A DNA stretch of 64,000 nucleotides from Schlegelella_A sp036263655 (GTDB taxonomy: Bacteria > Pseudomonadota > Gammaproteobacteria > Burkholderiales > Burkholderiaceae_C): assembly GCA_036263655.1 (NCBI GenBank), contig DATAGP010000019.1, forward strand, positions 91,248 to 155,247, in the 5' to 3' direction. The notes under the pieces were generated by a model. That model was not told the origin of the DNA and did not search any database. It saw nothing but the letters and a program-made list of their open reading frames with translations. This document shows positions 49,859-57,976 of this stretch, in pieces. A program made the position numbers and the translations under genes. The number at the start of each line of letters is the position of its first letter. The stretch's first letter is position 1.

Positions 49859-51307
49859 TCAGCCCTTGAGGGTCTGCTCGAGCACGTGCAGCTGGTGGTT
49901 GAGGTCGGTGTTCTTCTGGCGCTCCGCCGAGATCTTGCGGACGGCATGCAGAACCGTCGTGTGGTCCCTGCCGCCGAAGAGCTCGCCGATCTCCGGCAGG
50001 CTCTTCTGCGTCATCTCCTTGGCGATGTACATCGCGATCTGGCGCGGCCGGGCGATCGAGGCAGGGCGCTTCTTGGAGTACATGTCCGCGACCTTGATCT
50101 TGTAGAAGTCGGCCACCGTCTTCTGGATGTTCTCGACGCCGACCTGCCGGTTCTGGATCGAGAGCAGGTCCTTCAGGGCCTCGCGCGCCAGGCCGATGTT
50201 GATCTCCTTGTGGCTGAAGCGCGAGTAGGCCAGGATCTTGCGCAGCGCGCCCTCGAGCTCGCGCACGTTGGCGCGCACGTTCTTGGCGACGAAGAAGGCG
50301 ACGTCCTCAGGCATCGACGTCGCTTCCTGCTCCGCCTTCTTCATCAGGATGGCGACCCGCATCTCGAGCTCCGGCGGCTCGATGGCGACCGTCAGCCCGG
50401 CGTCGAACCGGGAGGTCAGGCGCTCGTCGATGTCGACCAGGCCCTTGGGATAGGTGTCGCTGGTCATGATGATGTGCGCGCGCTTGGCGAGCAGCGCCTC
50501 GAAGGCGTTGAAGAACTCCTCCTGCGTGCGCTCCTTGCCGGCGAAGAACTGGACGTCGTCGATCAGCAGCAGGTCCAGCTGGTGGTACTTCGCCTTCAGC
50601 TCGTCGAAGGTCTTCCTCTGGTAGTTCTTCACCACGTCGGTGATGAACTGCTCGGCGTGCAGGTAGAGGATGCGCGCGTCGGGACGGTCGGCGAGCAGGG
50701 CGTTGCCCACTGAATGGATCAGGTGCGTCTTGCCGAGGCCCACCCCGCCGTAGATGAAGAGCGGGTTGTACATCTGGCCGGGCGCACCGGCGACATGCAG
50801 CGCCGCCGTCCGCGCCATCTGGTTGGCGCGGCCCGGCACCAGCGTGTCGAAGGTGAGCGCCGCGTTGAGCCGGCTGCGGCTGGACAGCGGAGCGTGGCTG
50901 GATGCCGAGGCGGCCGCCGCCGCGGCCGCCGTGACGGGCGTGCCCGCCGGCGCAGCGCCGCGCCCGTTGCTGCCGGCCCGCGAAGCCTCGCCGGCGGGTA
51001 CGGGCGGCACGCTGCCCGGGCCCGACGCGGTGCCAGAACGCGCGACGCCGTCCTGCGGTGCGAGCGTCACGTCGAGGCGGACCGGCTTGCCGGCGAGCTC
51101 GCTCAGCACCGTCTCGATCCGGCCCGCGTACTGGTTGCGGATCCAGTCGAGCTTGAAGCGGTTGGGAACGCGCACCGTGACGACGGCGCTCTCGGCCTGC
51201 TCGTCCACGTCCGCATCGGGCAGCGGGCGAATCCAGGTATTGAATTGCTGGTCGGGCAACTCAGACGCCAGACGTTCGCAGCCTCGCTGCCAGAGATCGG
51301 TCCGCAT
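49859..51307 (-). CDS. dnaA: chromosomal replication initiator DnaA
   Basis: A 482-residue initiator. Domain I starts LWQRGCERLASELPDQQFNTWI. A long Ala/Ser/Gly-rich domain II covers about residues 85-145. The AAA+ domain has Walker A GGVGLGKTH (187-195) and LLIDDVQFFAGK, and domain IV has the DnaA-box-binding signature GRDHTTVLHAVRKI. The ATG at 51307 gives the normal N-terminus; the frame stays open upstream across the candidate origin. Confidence 0.97.
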   Translation of the reverse strand: MRTDLWQRGCERLASELPDQQFNTWIRPLPDADVDEQAESAVVTVRVPNRFKLDWIRNQYAGRIETVLSELAGKPVRLDVTLAPQDGVARSGTASGPGSVPPVPAGEASRAGSNGRGAAPAGTPVTAAAAAAASASSHAPLSSRSRLNAALTFDTLVPGRANQMARTAALHVAGAPGQMYNPLFIYGGVGLGKTHLIHSVGNALLADRPDARILYLHAEQFITDVVKNYQRKTFDELKAKYHQLDLLLIDDVQFFAGKERTQEEFFNAFEALLAKRAHIIMTSDTYPKGLVDIDERLTSRFDAGLTVAIEPPELEMRVAILMKKAEQEATSMPEDVAFFVAKNVRANVRELEGALRKILAYSRFSHKEINIGLAREALKDLLSIQNRQVGVENIQKTVADFYKIKVADMYSKKRPASIARPRQIAMYIAKEMTQKSLPEIGELFGGRDHTTVLHAVRKISAERQKNTDLNHQLHVLEQTLKG

Positions 51308-51584
51308 ATGTGGAGAAGTGGCCCGCCAAAGCTCGCAATTGTAGCCCGAGTCGACCCTGGAGCGCCAGTTATCCACAGGGGAAAACACCGGTGACAGGAG
51401 CACGCCCTCGTGGCCTGCCGACCGGCCGGCGGCTTGACGGGCCACCACGTTTCTTGCTGTAATCGCAGGTTGCCCGCCGGGGCATGCCGGACTTTCCTCC
51501 GGCAACTCGCCAAGTCCGGCTCCGGGCCCACCTGCGCATCACGTCGCACACACCAGAGGCCACGCGCGGCCACGAAAGCCAATC
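51308..51584. other. oriC: candidate replication origin region (dnaA-rpmH)
   Basis: The 277 bases between the divergent dnaA and rpmH genes hold a perfect DnaA box TTATCCACA at 51369-51377 (plus strand) and a one-mismatch box TTCTCCACA on the minus strand at 51309-51317, next to the dnaA start. GGGGAAAACACC follows the perfect box. Gene order is that of betaproteobacterial origins. A strong AT-rich unwinding element is not obvious, and further near-boxes occur in rnpA, so the exact limits are uncertain. Promoters of dnaA and rpmH must also lie here. Confidence 0.55.
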
Positions 51585-51719
51585 ATGAAACGCACCTACC
51601 AAGCCTCGAAAGTCCGGCGCGCACGCACGCACGGCTTTCTCGTCCGCATGAAGTCGCGGGGTGGACGTGCCGTGATCAACGCACGACGCGCCAAGGGCCG
51701 CAAGCGTCTGGCGGTCTGA
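51585..51719 (+). CDS. rpmH: 50S ribosomal protein L34
   Basis: A 44-residue ribosomal protein, MKRTYQASKVRRARTHGFLV to RRAKGRKRLAV, a complete L34 with the expected basic composition. It is the first gene of the plus-strand block rpmH-rnpA-yidD-yidC-mnmE and is divergent from dnaA. The next gene starts 50 bases downstream. Confidence 0.98.
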   Translation: MKRTYQASKVRRARTHGFLVRMKSRGGRAVINARRAKGRKRLAV

Positions 51720-51769
51720 CGCCGACCGCCGGTTCCGGAATTGCGGACTCGCCGGCGCCGGCCAGGCCG

Positions 51770-52249
51770 ATGGCTCGACTCGTCCGGTCGGTCGACTTCG
51801 AGCGCGTGTTGAGGGTGCGCAGCCGCGCGACCACGGCGCATTTCGCCGTGCACCACCTGGCGGCCTTGCCGAGCGCCCCCGCCCGGGCGCGCCGGATCCG
51901 CTCGGCGCCGGACTTATCAACAAGTCAGGGGATAAGGGGTGCATCGCCTGTGGATGACTGCGCTTCCGAAGCGCCGCAGCCGGACGGCCAGTGGCTCGGC
52001 GCCGTTGTCCCCAAGCGGCACGCGCGGCGCGCCGTCACGCGCTCGTTGATCAAGCGCCAGATCTACGCCGCGGCCGAGCGTCACCGGACGGAACTGGCGG
52101 CCGGACTCTGGGTCGTTCGCCTGCGCGCGCCGTTCGATAGGCAACGGTTTCCCAGCGCGGCGTCCGCTGCGCTGAAGCTCGGCAGCCGCACCGAGCTCGA
52201 TGCCCTTTTCGGGGCCGTGGCCCGGCCCTCCACCGAGTCGTCGACGTGA
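51770..52249 (+). CDS. rnpA: ribonuclease P protein component
   Basis: A 159-residue protein subunit of RNase P, which matures the 5' ends of tRNAs. The N-terminus VRSVDFERVLRVRSRATTAHFAVHHLA and the RNR-type signature VVPKRHARRAVTRSLIKRQI are clear. Between them lies a 30-residue stretch (about residues 45-75, including DLSTSQGIRGASPVDDCAS) not needed for the RnpA fold; it is encoded by DNA containing two near-consensus DnaA boxes. The stop overlaps the yidD start (GTGA). Confidence 0.93.
   Translation: MARLVRSVDFERVLRVRSRATTAHFAVHHLAALPSAPARARRIRSAPDLSTSQGIRGASPVDDCASEAPQPDGQWLGAVVPKRHARRAVTRSLIKRQIYAAAERHRTELAAGLWVVRLRAPFDRQRFPSAASAALKLGSRTELDALFGAVARPSTESST
51914..51957. other. DnaA-box-like pair inside rnpA
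   Basis: TTATCAACA (51914-51922, plus strand) and TCATCCACA (51949-51957, minus strand) each differ from TTATCCACA at one base. They lie 26 bases apart in opposite orientation within a locally AT-richer part of rnpA and translate as LST and PVDD in a segment outside the RnpA core. They could be extra DnaA-binding sites of the origin. Confidence 0.45.
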
Positions 52250-52551
52250 TCCGGCACCTGCTCATCGGCCTCGTTCGCTTCTACCGGTTCGCGCTGAGCC
52301 CGTGGCTCGGCAGCTCGTGCCGGTTCGAGCCGACCTGCTCCGCCTACGCGCTGGAGGCGCTCACGGTGCACGGTGCCGGGGGCGGCAGCGCCCTGGTGCT
52401 CGGCCGACTGGCGCGCTGCCATCCCTGGTGCGCCGGCGGGCTCGACCCGGTGCCCGCCGAACCGCCCCGTCCTTTCACTGCCCTGCTCCGGCGCGTCGCG
52501 CCTGCCGCCGACAAGCGGCCCGGCGACGCCTCGTCATCCGCATCGCCATGA
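52246..52551 (+). CDS. yidD: membrane protein insertion efficiency factor YidD
   Basis: A 101-residue YidD with an amphipathic N-terminus and the family pattern LIGLVRFYRFALSPWLGSSC then RFEPTCSAYALEAL then RLARCHPWCAGGLDPVP; the three conserved cysteine positions are kept. It assists YidC/Sec insertion of inner-membrane proteins. The start is GTG at 52246 overlapping the rnpA stop. The 3' end overlaps the yidC start (ATGA). The C-terminal 25 residues extend past the usual end. Confidence 0.94.
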   Translation: MIRHLLIGLVRFYRFALSPWLGSSCRFEPTCSAYALEALTVHGAGGGSALVLGRLARCHPWCAGGLDPVPAEPPRPFTALLRRVAPAADKRPGDASSSASP

Positions 52552-54332
52552 CCGACATTCGACGCACCCTGCTGTGGGTGATCTTCTCCGCTTCGCTGTT
52601 CCTGATCTGGGACGCGTGGAACAAGCACACCGGCCAGCCGTCTTTCTTCGGGCCGCCGCCGGCCGCCCGGACGACGACCGCTCCGGCCGCCCCAACGGGG
52701 ACGCCCGCACCCGGCGTGCCGACGATTGCCGCGCCCGCGGCCGGCACCTCGACAGGGGGCGTGCCGGGGAGCGCGGCGCCGCCCACGACCGCTGCCGGCC
52801 CAGCCGCGCTGCCGGCGGCGGCCGCACCGGCGGCTTCGGCGCCCGCGGCGCGCGCCGAGGCCGTCACGATCGAGACCGACCTATTCCGCGCCACGATCGA
52901 GAGCAACGGCGGGACGCTCGCGCGCGTCGAGCTCCTGCAGCAGGCCGACTCCGTCGACCCGAGCAAGAAGATGGTGCTGCTCGATCGGTCGGCGAGCCGT
53001 CTCTACGTGGCCCAGAGCGGCTTGGTTCCGCCCAGCGGCGGCACCGGCCTGCCGAACCATCACACGCCGATGCGCGCGCTTCCGGGCGAGCGCGCGCTCG
53101 GCGCCGGGCAGAACGAGCTGAAGGTGCAGCTCGAGAGCGCGCCGGTCGGCGGCGTGAAGCTCGTCAAGACCTATACCTTTCGTCGCGGCGACTACGTGAT
53201 CGGCGTCGAGCATCAGGTCGTCAACGAAGGGGCAGCGGCGGTGAGCCCGCGCCTGTACCTGCAGCTGGTGCGCGACGGCAACTCGCCACCCGGGGAGTCG
53301 AGCTTCTACTTCACCTTCACCGGGCCGGCCGTGTACACCGAGACCGGCCATTTCGAGAAGATCGACTTCAGCTCGATCGAGAAGCGCCGCCCGGGCGACA
53401 AGCCCGGTCACCAGACGGCCGGCGACAGCGGCTGGGTGGCGATGGTGCAGCACTACTTCGCGTCGGCCTGGCTGGTCGACAAGCCCGGCGCCCCGGGACC
53501 GCGGCGCGAGTTCTTCACCGACAAGGTCGACGCCAACAGCTATTCGGTCGGCATGCTGTTGCCGCTCGGCGAGATCGCGCCGGGGTCGGCGAAGACCTTC
53601 GACGCCCGCCTCTTCGTCGGCCCGCAGGAGGAGGACAAGCTCGCCGCCCTCGCGCCGGGGCTCGACCTGGTCAAGGACTACGGCTGGTTCCGGATCCTCG
53701 CGCAGCCGCTGTTCTGGCTGCTCACCCAGCTGCACAAGCTGACGCTGAACTGGGGCTGGGCCATCGTCGGCCTCGTCGTTCTTCTGAAGATCGCGTTCTA
53801 TTGGCTAAACGCCACCGCCTACCGCTCGATGGGCAAGATGAAGGCGATCAACCCGCGCATCATGGAGATGCGCGAGCGGCTGAAGGACAAGCCGCAGCAG
53901 ATGCAGCAGGAGATGATGCGCATCTACCGCGAGGAGAAGGTCAACCCGCTCGGCGGCTGCCTGCCGATCCTGGTGCAGATGCCGTTCTTCATCGCCTTGT
54001 ACTGGGTGCTGCTCTCGAGCGCGGAGATGCGCAACGCACCCTGGATCGGCTGGATCCGGGACCTCTCGGCTCCCGACCCCTACTTCATCCTGCCGGTGCT
54101 GATGACCCTGACCAGCCTGCTGCAGACCTGGCTCAACCCGACGCCGCCCGATCCCATCCAGGCGCGGATGATGTGGATCATGCCGCTGGTCTTCTCGGTG
54201 ATGTTCTTCTTCTTCCCGGCCGGGCTCGTCCTCTACTGGCTGACGAACAACATCCTGTCGATCGCGCAGCAGTACCTGATCAACAAGCAGCTCGGCGTGC
54301 TCGGCAGCTTCGGCAAGAGCGCGGCCAAGTAG
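52548..54332 (+). CDS. yidC: membrane protein insertase YidC
   Basis: A 594-residue insertase. TM1 is at the N-terminus (TLLWVIFSASLFLIWDAWNK), followed by a long Ala/Pro/Thr-rich linker and the periplasmic beta-supersandwich domain (about residues 105-370). The conserved catalytic core begins at WFRILAQPLFWLLTQLHKL and includes KEEKVNPLGGCLP-like YREEKVNPLGGCLPIL and the final TM pair. It inserts and folds inner-membrane proteins with or without SecYEG. It is coupled to yidD by a four-base overlap. Confidence 0.97.
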   Translation: MTDIRRTLLWVIFSASLFLIWDAWNKHTGQPSFFGPPPAARTTTAPAAPTGTPAPGVPTIAAPAAGTSTGGVPGSAAPPTTAAGPAALPAAAAPAASAPAARAEAVTIETDLFRATIESNGGTLARVELLQQADSVDPSKKMVLLDRSASRLYVAQSGLVPPSGGTGLPNHHTPMRALPGERALGAGQNELKVQLESAPVGGVKLVKTYTFRRGDYVIGVEHQVVNEGAAAVSPRLYLQLVRDGNSPPGESSFYFTFTGPAVYTETGHFEKIDFSSIEKRRPGDKPGHQTAGDSGWVAMVQHYFASAWLVDKPGAPGPRREFFTDKVDANSYSVGMLLPLGEIAPGSAKTFDARLFVGPQEEDKLAALAPGLDLVKDYGWFRILAQPLFWLLTQLHKLTLNWGWAIVGLVVLLKIAFYWLNATAYRSMGKMKAINPRIMEMRERLKDKPQQMQQEMMRIYREEKVNPLGGCLPILVQMPFFIALYWVLLSSAEMRNAPWIGWIRDLSAPDPYFILPVLMTLTSLLQTWLNPTPPDPIQARMMWIMPLVFSVMFFFFPAGLVLYWLTNNILSIAQQYLINKQLGVLGSFGKSAAK

Positions 54333-54333
54333 G

Positions 54334-54355
54334 GGCAGCGCGCCGGCGCGCTGCC
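54334..54355. repeat. perfect 22-base palindrome between yidC and mnmE
   Basis: The arm GGCAGCGCGCC is followed directly by its reverse complement GGCGCGCTGCC. It starts immediately after the yidC stop and ends 13 bases before the mnmE ATG. No T tract follows. It could be a protein-binding site or a cruciform-forming or processing hairpin. Confidence 0.6.
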
Positions 54356-54368
54356 GGACAATCCGGCG

Positions 54369-55781
54369 ATGCTTTCGCCGCTGCGCCACGAGGACCCGAT
54401 CGTCGCCGTCGCTACGGCGAGCGGCCGCGGCGCGGTGGGGATCGTGCGCGTCTCTGGCCACGGCCTGGAGCCTCTTGCCCAAGCGCTGTGCGGTCGCGCC
54501 CTTCGGCCGCGCGAGGCGACCTACACCGGCTTTGTCGATGCCTCGGGGGAGGCGATCGACCGCGGGCTGGCGCTGTTCTTTCCGGCACCGCATTCGTACA
54601 CCGGCGAAGACGTGCTCGAGCTGCAGGCGCACGGCGGCCCGTTGGTCCTGCAGCTGCTGCTGGCACGCTGTCTGTCGGCTGCGGCGGAGATCGATCCCGC
54701 GAGCGGGCGACCGCATCTGCCTGGCCTTCGCATCGCCGAGCCGGGCGAGTTCACTCGGCGCGCCTTCCTCAACGACAAGCTCGATCTGGCCCAGGCGGAA
54801 GCGGTCGCCGACCTCATCGATGCCAGCACGGAGTCGGCGGCGCGCTCGGCGGCGCGCTCCCTCGATGGCGCGTTCTCCCGGGAGATCGAGGTCCTTGCCG
54901 CGACGCTGATCGAGCTGCGCTCGCTGGTCGAGGCGACGCTCGATTTCCCCGAGGAGGAGATCGACTTCCTCGAAGCCGCCGACGCCCGAGGTCGCCTCGC
55001 GCGCGCGACCGCCGGCGTCGACGCGGTCCTCGGCCGCGCCCGCCAGGGCGCGCTGCTTCGCGACGGCATCCACGTCGTGCTCGCCGGCCAGCCCAACGTC
55101 GGCAAGAGCTCGCTGCTGAACGCGCTGGCCGGTGCCGAGCTCGCCATCGTCACGGCCACCCCGGGCACCACCCGCGACAAGGTGGCGCAGACGATCCAGG
55201 TCGAGGGCGTCCCGATCCACGTCGTCGACACCGCCGGTCTGCGCGAGGCCGCCGAGGAGGTCGAGCGCATCGGCGTGGCGCGCAGCTGGGCCGAGATCGA
55301 GTCCGCCGACGCGCTGGTCTTCCTGCACGACCTGACCCGGCGCGGCGACGCGGCCTACGACGCCGCCGATGCCCGCATCGCCGGTCGCCTTCCCGAGCGC
55401 CTGCTGCGCGAGGGCCGGGTCGTCCAGGTCTTCAACAAGCTCGACCTGAGGCCGGAGGCGACGGTCGACCAGGGCATCGCCATCTCCGCGGCCACCGGGG
55501 CGGGGCTCGATGCCTTGCGCCGCAGGCTTCTCGAGCTCGCCGGCTGGCAGGCCGCTCCCGAAGGACTCTTCATCGCCCGCGCCCGGCACGTGCACGCGCT
55601 GCAGCGGACACGCGCCCACCTCGAGCTCGCGGCCGCGCACGCCGACGCCGGCAATCAGGCGCTGGAGCTGTTCGCCGAGGAGCTGCGCCTCGCCCACGCG
55701 GCGCTGGCTGAGATCACCGGCGCGTTCACGGCCGAGGACCTGCTCGGCGCCATCTTCGGCCGCTTCTGCATCGGCAAGTGA
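54369..55781 (+). CDS. mnmE: tRNA uridine-5-carboxymethylaminomethyl modification GTPase MnmE
   Basis: A 470-residue GTPase that, with MnmG, modifies U34 of certain tRNAs. The N-terminal folate-binding domain has VAVATASGRGAVGIVRVSG and PHSYTGEDVLELQAHGG. The G domain has GQPNVGKS (240-247), the switch GTTRDK, DTAGLRE and a degenerate NKLD. The last residues, FGRFCIGK, carry the essential CIGK cysteine. It ends the conserved rpmH-rnpA-yidD-yidC-mnmE block and is convergent with the peptide exporter genes. Confidence 0.97.
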   Translation: MLSPLRHEDPIVAVATASGRGAVGIVRVSGHGLEPLAQALCGRALRPREATYTGFVDASGEAIDRGLALFFPAPHSYTGEDVLELQAHGGPLVLQLLLARCLSAAAEIDPASGRPHLPGLRIAEPGEFTRRAFLNDKLDLAQAEAVADLIDASTESAARSAARSLDGAFSREIEVLAATLIELRSLVEATLDFPEEEIDFLEAADARGRLARATAGVDAVLGRARQGALLRDGIHVVLAGQPNVGKSSLLNALAGAELAIVTATPGTTRDKVAQTIQVEGVPIHVVDTAGLREAAEEVERIGVARSWAEIESADALVFLHDLTRRGDAAYDAADARIAGRLPERLLREGRVVQVFNKLDLRPEATVDQGIAISAATGAGLDALRRRLLELAGWQAAPEGLFIARARHVHALQRTRAHLELAAAHADAGNQALELFAEELRLAHAALAEITGAFTAEDLLGAIFGRFCIGK

Positions 55782-55785
55782 CGCT

Positions 55786-57945
55786 TCAGGCGGGGACCGG
55801 GCCGACGCTTCCCGAAGGAACGAGGTCGGCCGCTGCATCGCCGCCGTCGCCGCCGGCGACCGCCCGCATGATTTCGACCACCTTGCCGTCCTTGACCAGG
55901 ACGACCCGCTGCGCGCCCGAGATCGTCTCCGGCCGATGCGCGATGACGAGGCGCGTCAGCGGCAGCTGCCCGAGCGCGTTCGTCACCGCGCGTTCGTTGC
56001 CGACGTCCAGGTGGCTCGTCGCCTCGTCGAGCGCCAGGACCTTCGGCTGCTTGTAGAGGGCGCGCGCGAGGAGCAGCCGCTGCTTCTGCCCGCCGGAGAG
56101 GCCGGTTCCCAGGTCGCCCACCAGCGTCTGGTAGCCCATCGGCATGCGCACGATGTCGTCGTGCACCTGCGCCAGGCGGGCGCAGGCCTCGCCGCGCGGG
56201 ATGTCCGGGTGGGCGTCGAAGAAGGTGATGTTGTCGCCCAGGCTGCCGGTGAGCAGCACGTCCTCCTGCATGACCGCGCCGAGCTGTCGGCGCACGTTGC
56301 CGATGCCCAGCTGGGCGATCGGGATGCCGCCGTAGAGCACCTCGCCCTCGGTCGGCGGCAGCAGGCCGAGCAGGATCTTCAGCAGCGTCGTCTTGCCGCA
56401 GCCGGAGGCGCCCGTCACCGCCACGCTCTGCCCGGCGGGCAGGACGAAGCTCGCGTGGCGCAGGATCCACGGCTCGCCCTCGCCGTAGCGAAAGCTGACG
56501 TCGCGAAGCTCGAGGCTCGGCTCCAGGTGTCCGAGGTCGCGCTCGAGCGGCAGGTCGCGCTCGGGCGGGGTCAGCGCGATGTCGGCGAGGCGCTCGGCGT
56601 GCAGGCGCAGCATGCTCAGCTCGGCGCCGTGGTCGATCAGCGCCGTGACGCGCGTCATCCACTGGAAGTTGTAGGCGATGAACGCGAGCAGCATGCCGAC
56701 GGTGAAGACGCTGGCCTGTCCGCTCTGCCCGGCCATGACGAAGCTGGCGCCCCAGCCGAAGACGATCAGCATCTCGATGGCGATGACGAAGGTCTTGCCG
56801 TTGGCCAGCAGGATGCGGATGCGCTCCAGGCGCACGTCGCGGTTCTGCACGTCGATGAACAGGTTCTGCCAGCGCGAGCGGCGGTCCTCCTCGCGCCCGA
56901 AGAGCTTCAGCGGCGTCATCGCGCGCAGGCTCTCGAGGAAGTGGGTGTTCTCCTTGGCGGCGACGACCAGCCGCTCGGCGGTCGCCTCGCGCGAGGCGCG
57001 AAAGCTCAGCCGGCGCGCCGCGCCGTACAGGGCCACGGCAGCAATGGCGAGCAGGCAGAGCTTCCACGAGTAGAGAAGCATCAGCGCCAGGGCACCGAGC
57101 GCCATCACGCCGTCGATCACCGCTTCGATGACGGTCGTCGTCAGGGTCCGCTGGATCGTGCCGACGGCGCCGAAGCGCGACACCACGTCGCCGAGATGGC
57201 GCCGCTCGAAGAAGTCGACGGGCAGGCGCACCAGGTGCGCGAAGACGTTGGTGGCCCATTGCAGGTGCAGGTTCTGCCCCAGCACCATCACCATCCAGCT
57301 GCGCGCGAGGCCGATCGCGGCCTGGGCCAGGATCAGCAGCCCGAATCCCAGGGCCAGGACGACGAGGAGGTCGCGGTCGCCGGACGTGAGCACGTCGTCG
57401 ACGACGGCCTGGTTGAAGAGCGGCGCCGCCAGCGCGAAGAGCTCGAGCACGGCGGCGACCACGAAGACCTGTCCCAGCGATCGCGTCAGCCCCCGGACCG
57501 GTCCGGTCAGCTGCCGCAGCGCCAGGCGCGGGCTCGCCTTCTTCGGCTGGAAGTCCGCGTTGGGCGTGAGCTCGAGCGCGATCCCCGTGAAGTGGCGCGA
57601 CACCTCGGCGCGGGTCAGGCGCCGCTCGCCGACCGCCGGATCGAGGATGACGGTGCGACGGCGACCGACCTTCTTCAGCACGACGAAGTGGTTCAGGTCC
57701 CAGTGCAGGATGCAGGGCAGGGCGAGCTGGTCGAGCTGATCCAGCTCCAGCCGCAGCGGCCGCGACGCGAAACCCAGGGCGCCGGCGTGAGCGACCACCT
57801 GCTGCATCGTCGCGCCCTTCAGCGAGGTGGCGAAGCGGCGGCGCAGGTCGGCAAGGTCCAGGTGCAGGCCGTGTGCGGCGCAGATCATCGCCAGACAGGC
57901 GAGCGAGCACTCGCTGCCCTCGGCCTGCAGGACCGGCCGCATCAT
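55786..57945 (-). CDS. peptidase-containing ABC exporter, CvaB type
   Basis: A 719-residue ABC exporter. The N-terminal C39 cysteine protease domain is intact, with Cys13 (GSECSLACL), His86 (LNHFVVL) and Asp102 (ILDPAVG). A six-helix ABC transmembrane domain spans about residues 155-440. The ATPase domain has GASGCGKTT, LSGGQKQR and VLALDEATSHLDV. Such proteins cleave double-glycine leaders and export bacteriocins or microcins. It lies 31 bases after its adaptor gene on the same strand. No precursor peptide with a double-glycine leader was found nearby, and no TolC gene is adjacent. Confidence 0.93.
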   Translation of the reverse strand: MMRPVLQAEGSECSLACLAMICAAHGLHLDLADLRRRFATSLKGATMQQVVAHAGALGFASRPLRLELDQLDQLALPCILHWDLNHFVVLKKVGRRRTVILDPAVGERRLTRAEVSRHFTGIALELTPNADFQPKKASPRLALRQLTGPVRGLTRSLGQVFVVAAVLELFALAAPLFNQAVVDDVLTSGDRDLLVVLALGFGLLILAQAAIGLARSWMVMVLGQNLHLQWATNVFAHLVRLPVDFFERRHLGDVVSRFGAVGTIQRTLTTTVIEAVIDGVMALGALALMLLYSWKLCLLAIAAVALYGAARRLSFRASREATAERLVVAAKENTHFLESLRAMTPLKLFGREEDRRSRWQNLFIDVQNRDVRLERIRILLANGKTFVIAIEMLIVFGWGASFVMAGQSGQASVFTVGMLLAFIAYNFQWMTRVTALIDHGAELSMLRLHAERLADIALTPPERDLPLERDLGHLEPSLELRDVSFRYGEGEPWILRHASFVLPAGQSVAVTGASGCGKTTLLKILLGLLPPTEGEVLYGGIPIAQLGIGNVRRQLGAVMQEDVLLTGSLGDNITFFDAHPDIPRGEACARLAQVHDDIVRMPMGYQTLVGDLGTGLSGGQKQRLLLARALYKQPKVLALDEATSHLDVGNERAVTNALGQLPLTRLVIAHRPETISGAQRVVLVKDGKVVEIMRAVAGGDGGDAAADLVPSGSVGPVPA

Positions 57946-57976
57946 GCGGCGGGCCCGACGTCGTCGATCGACGACC

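Noticed and set aside
51909..51990. A foreign insertion in rnpA
   Set aside because: The segment is in frame, ordinary in codon use apart from the DnaA-like sites, and has no repeats or target duplications at its ends.
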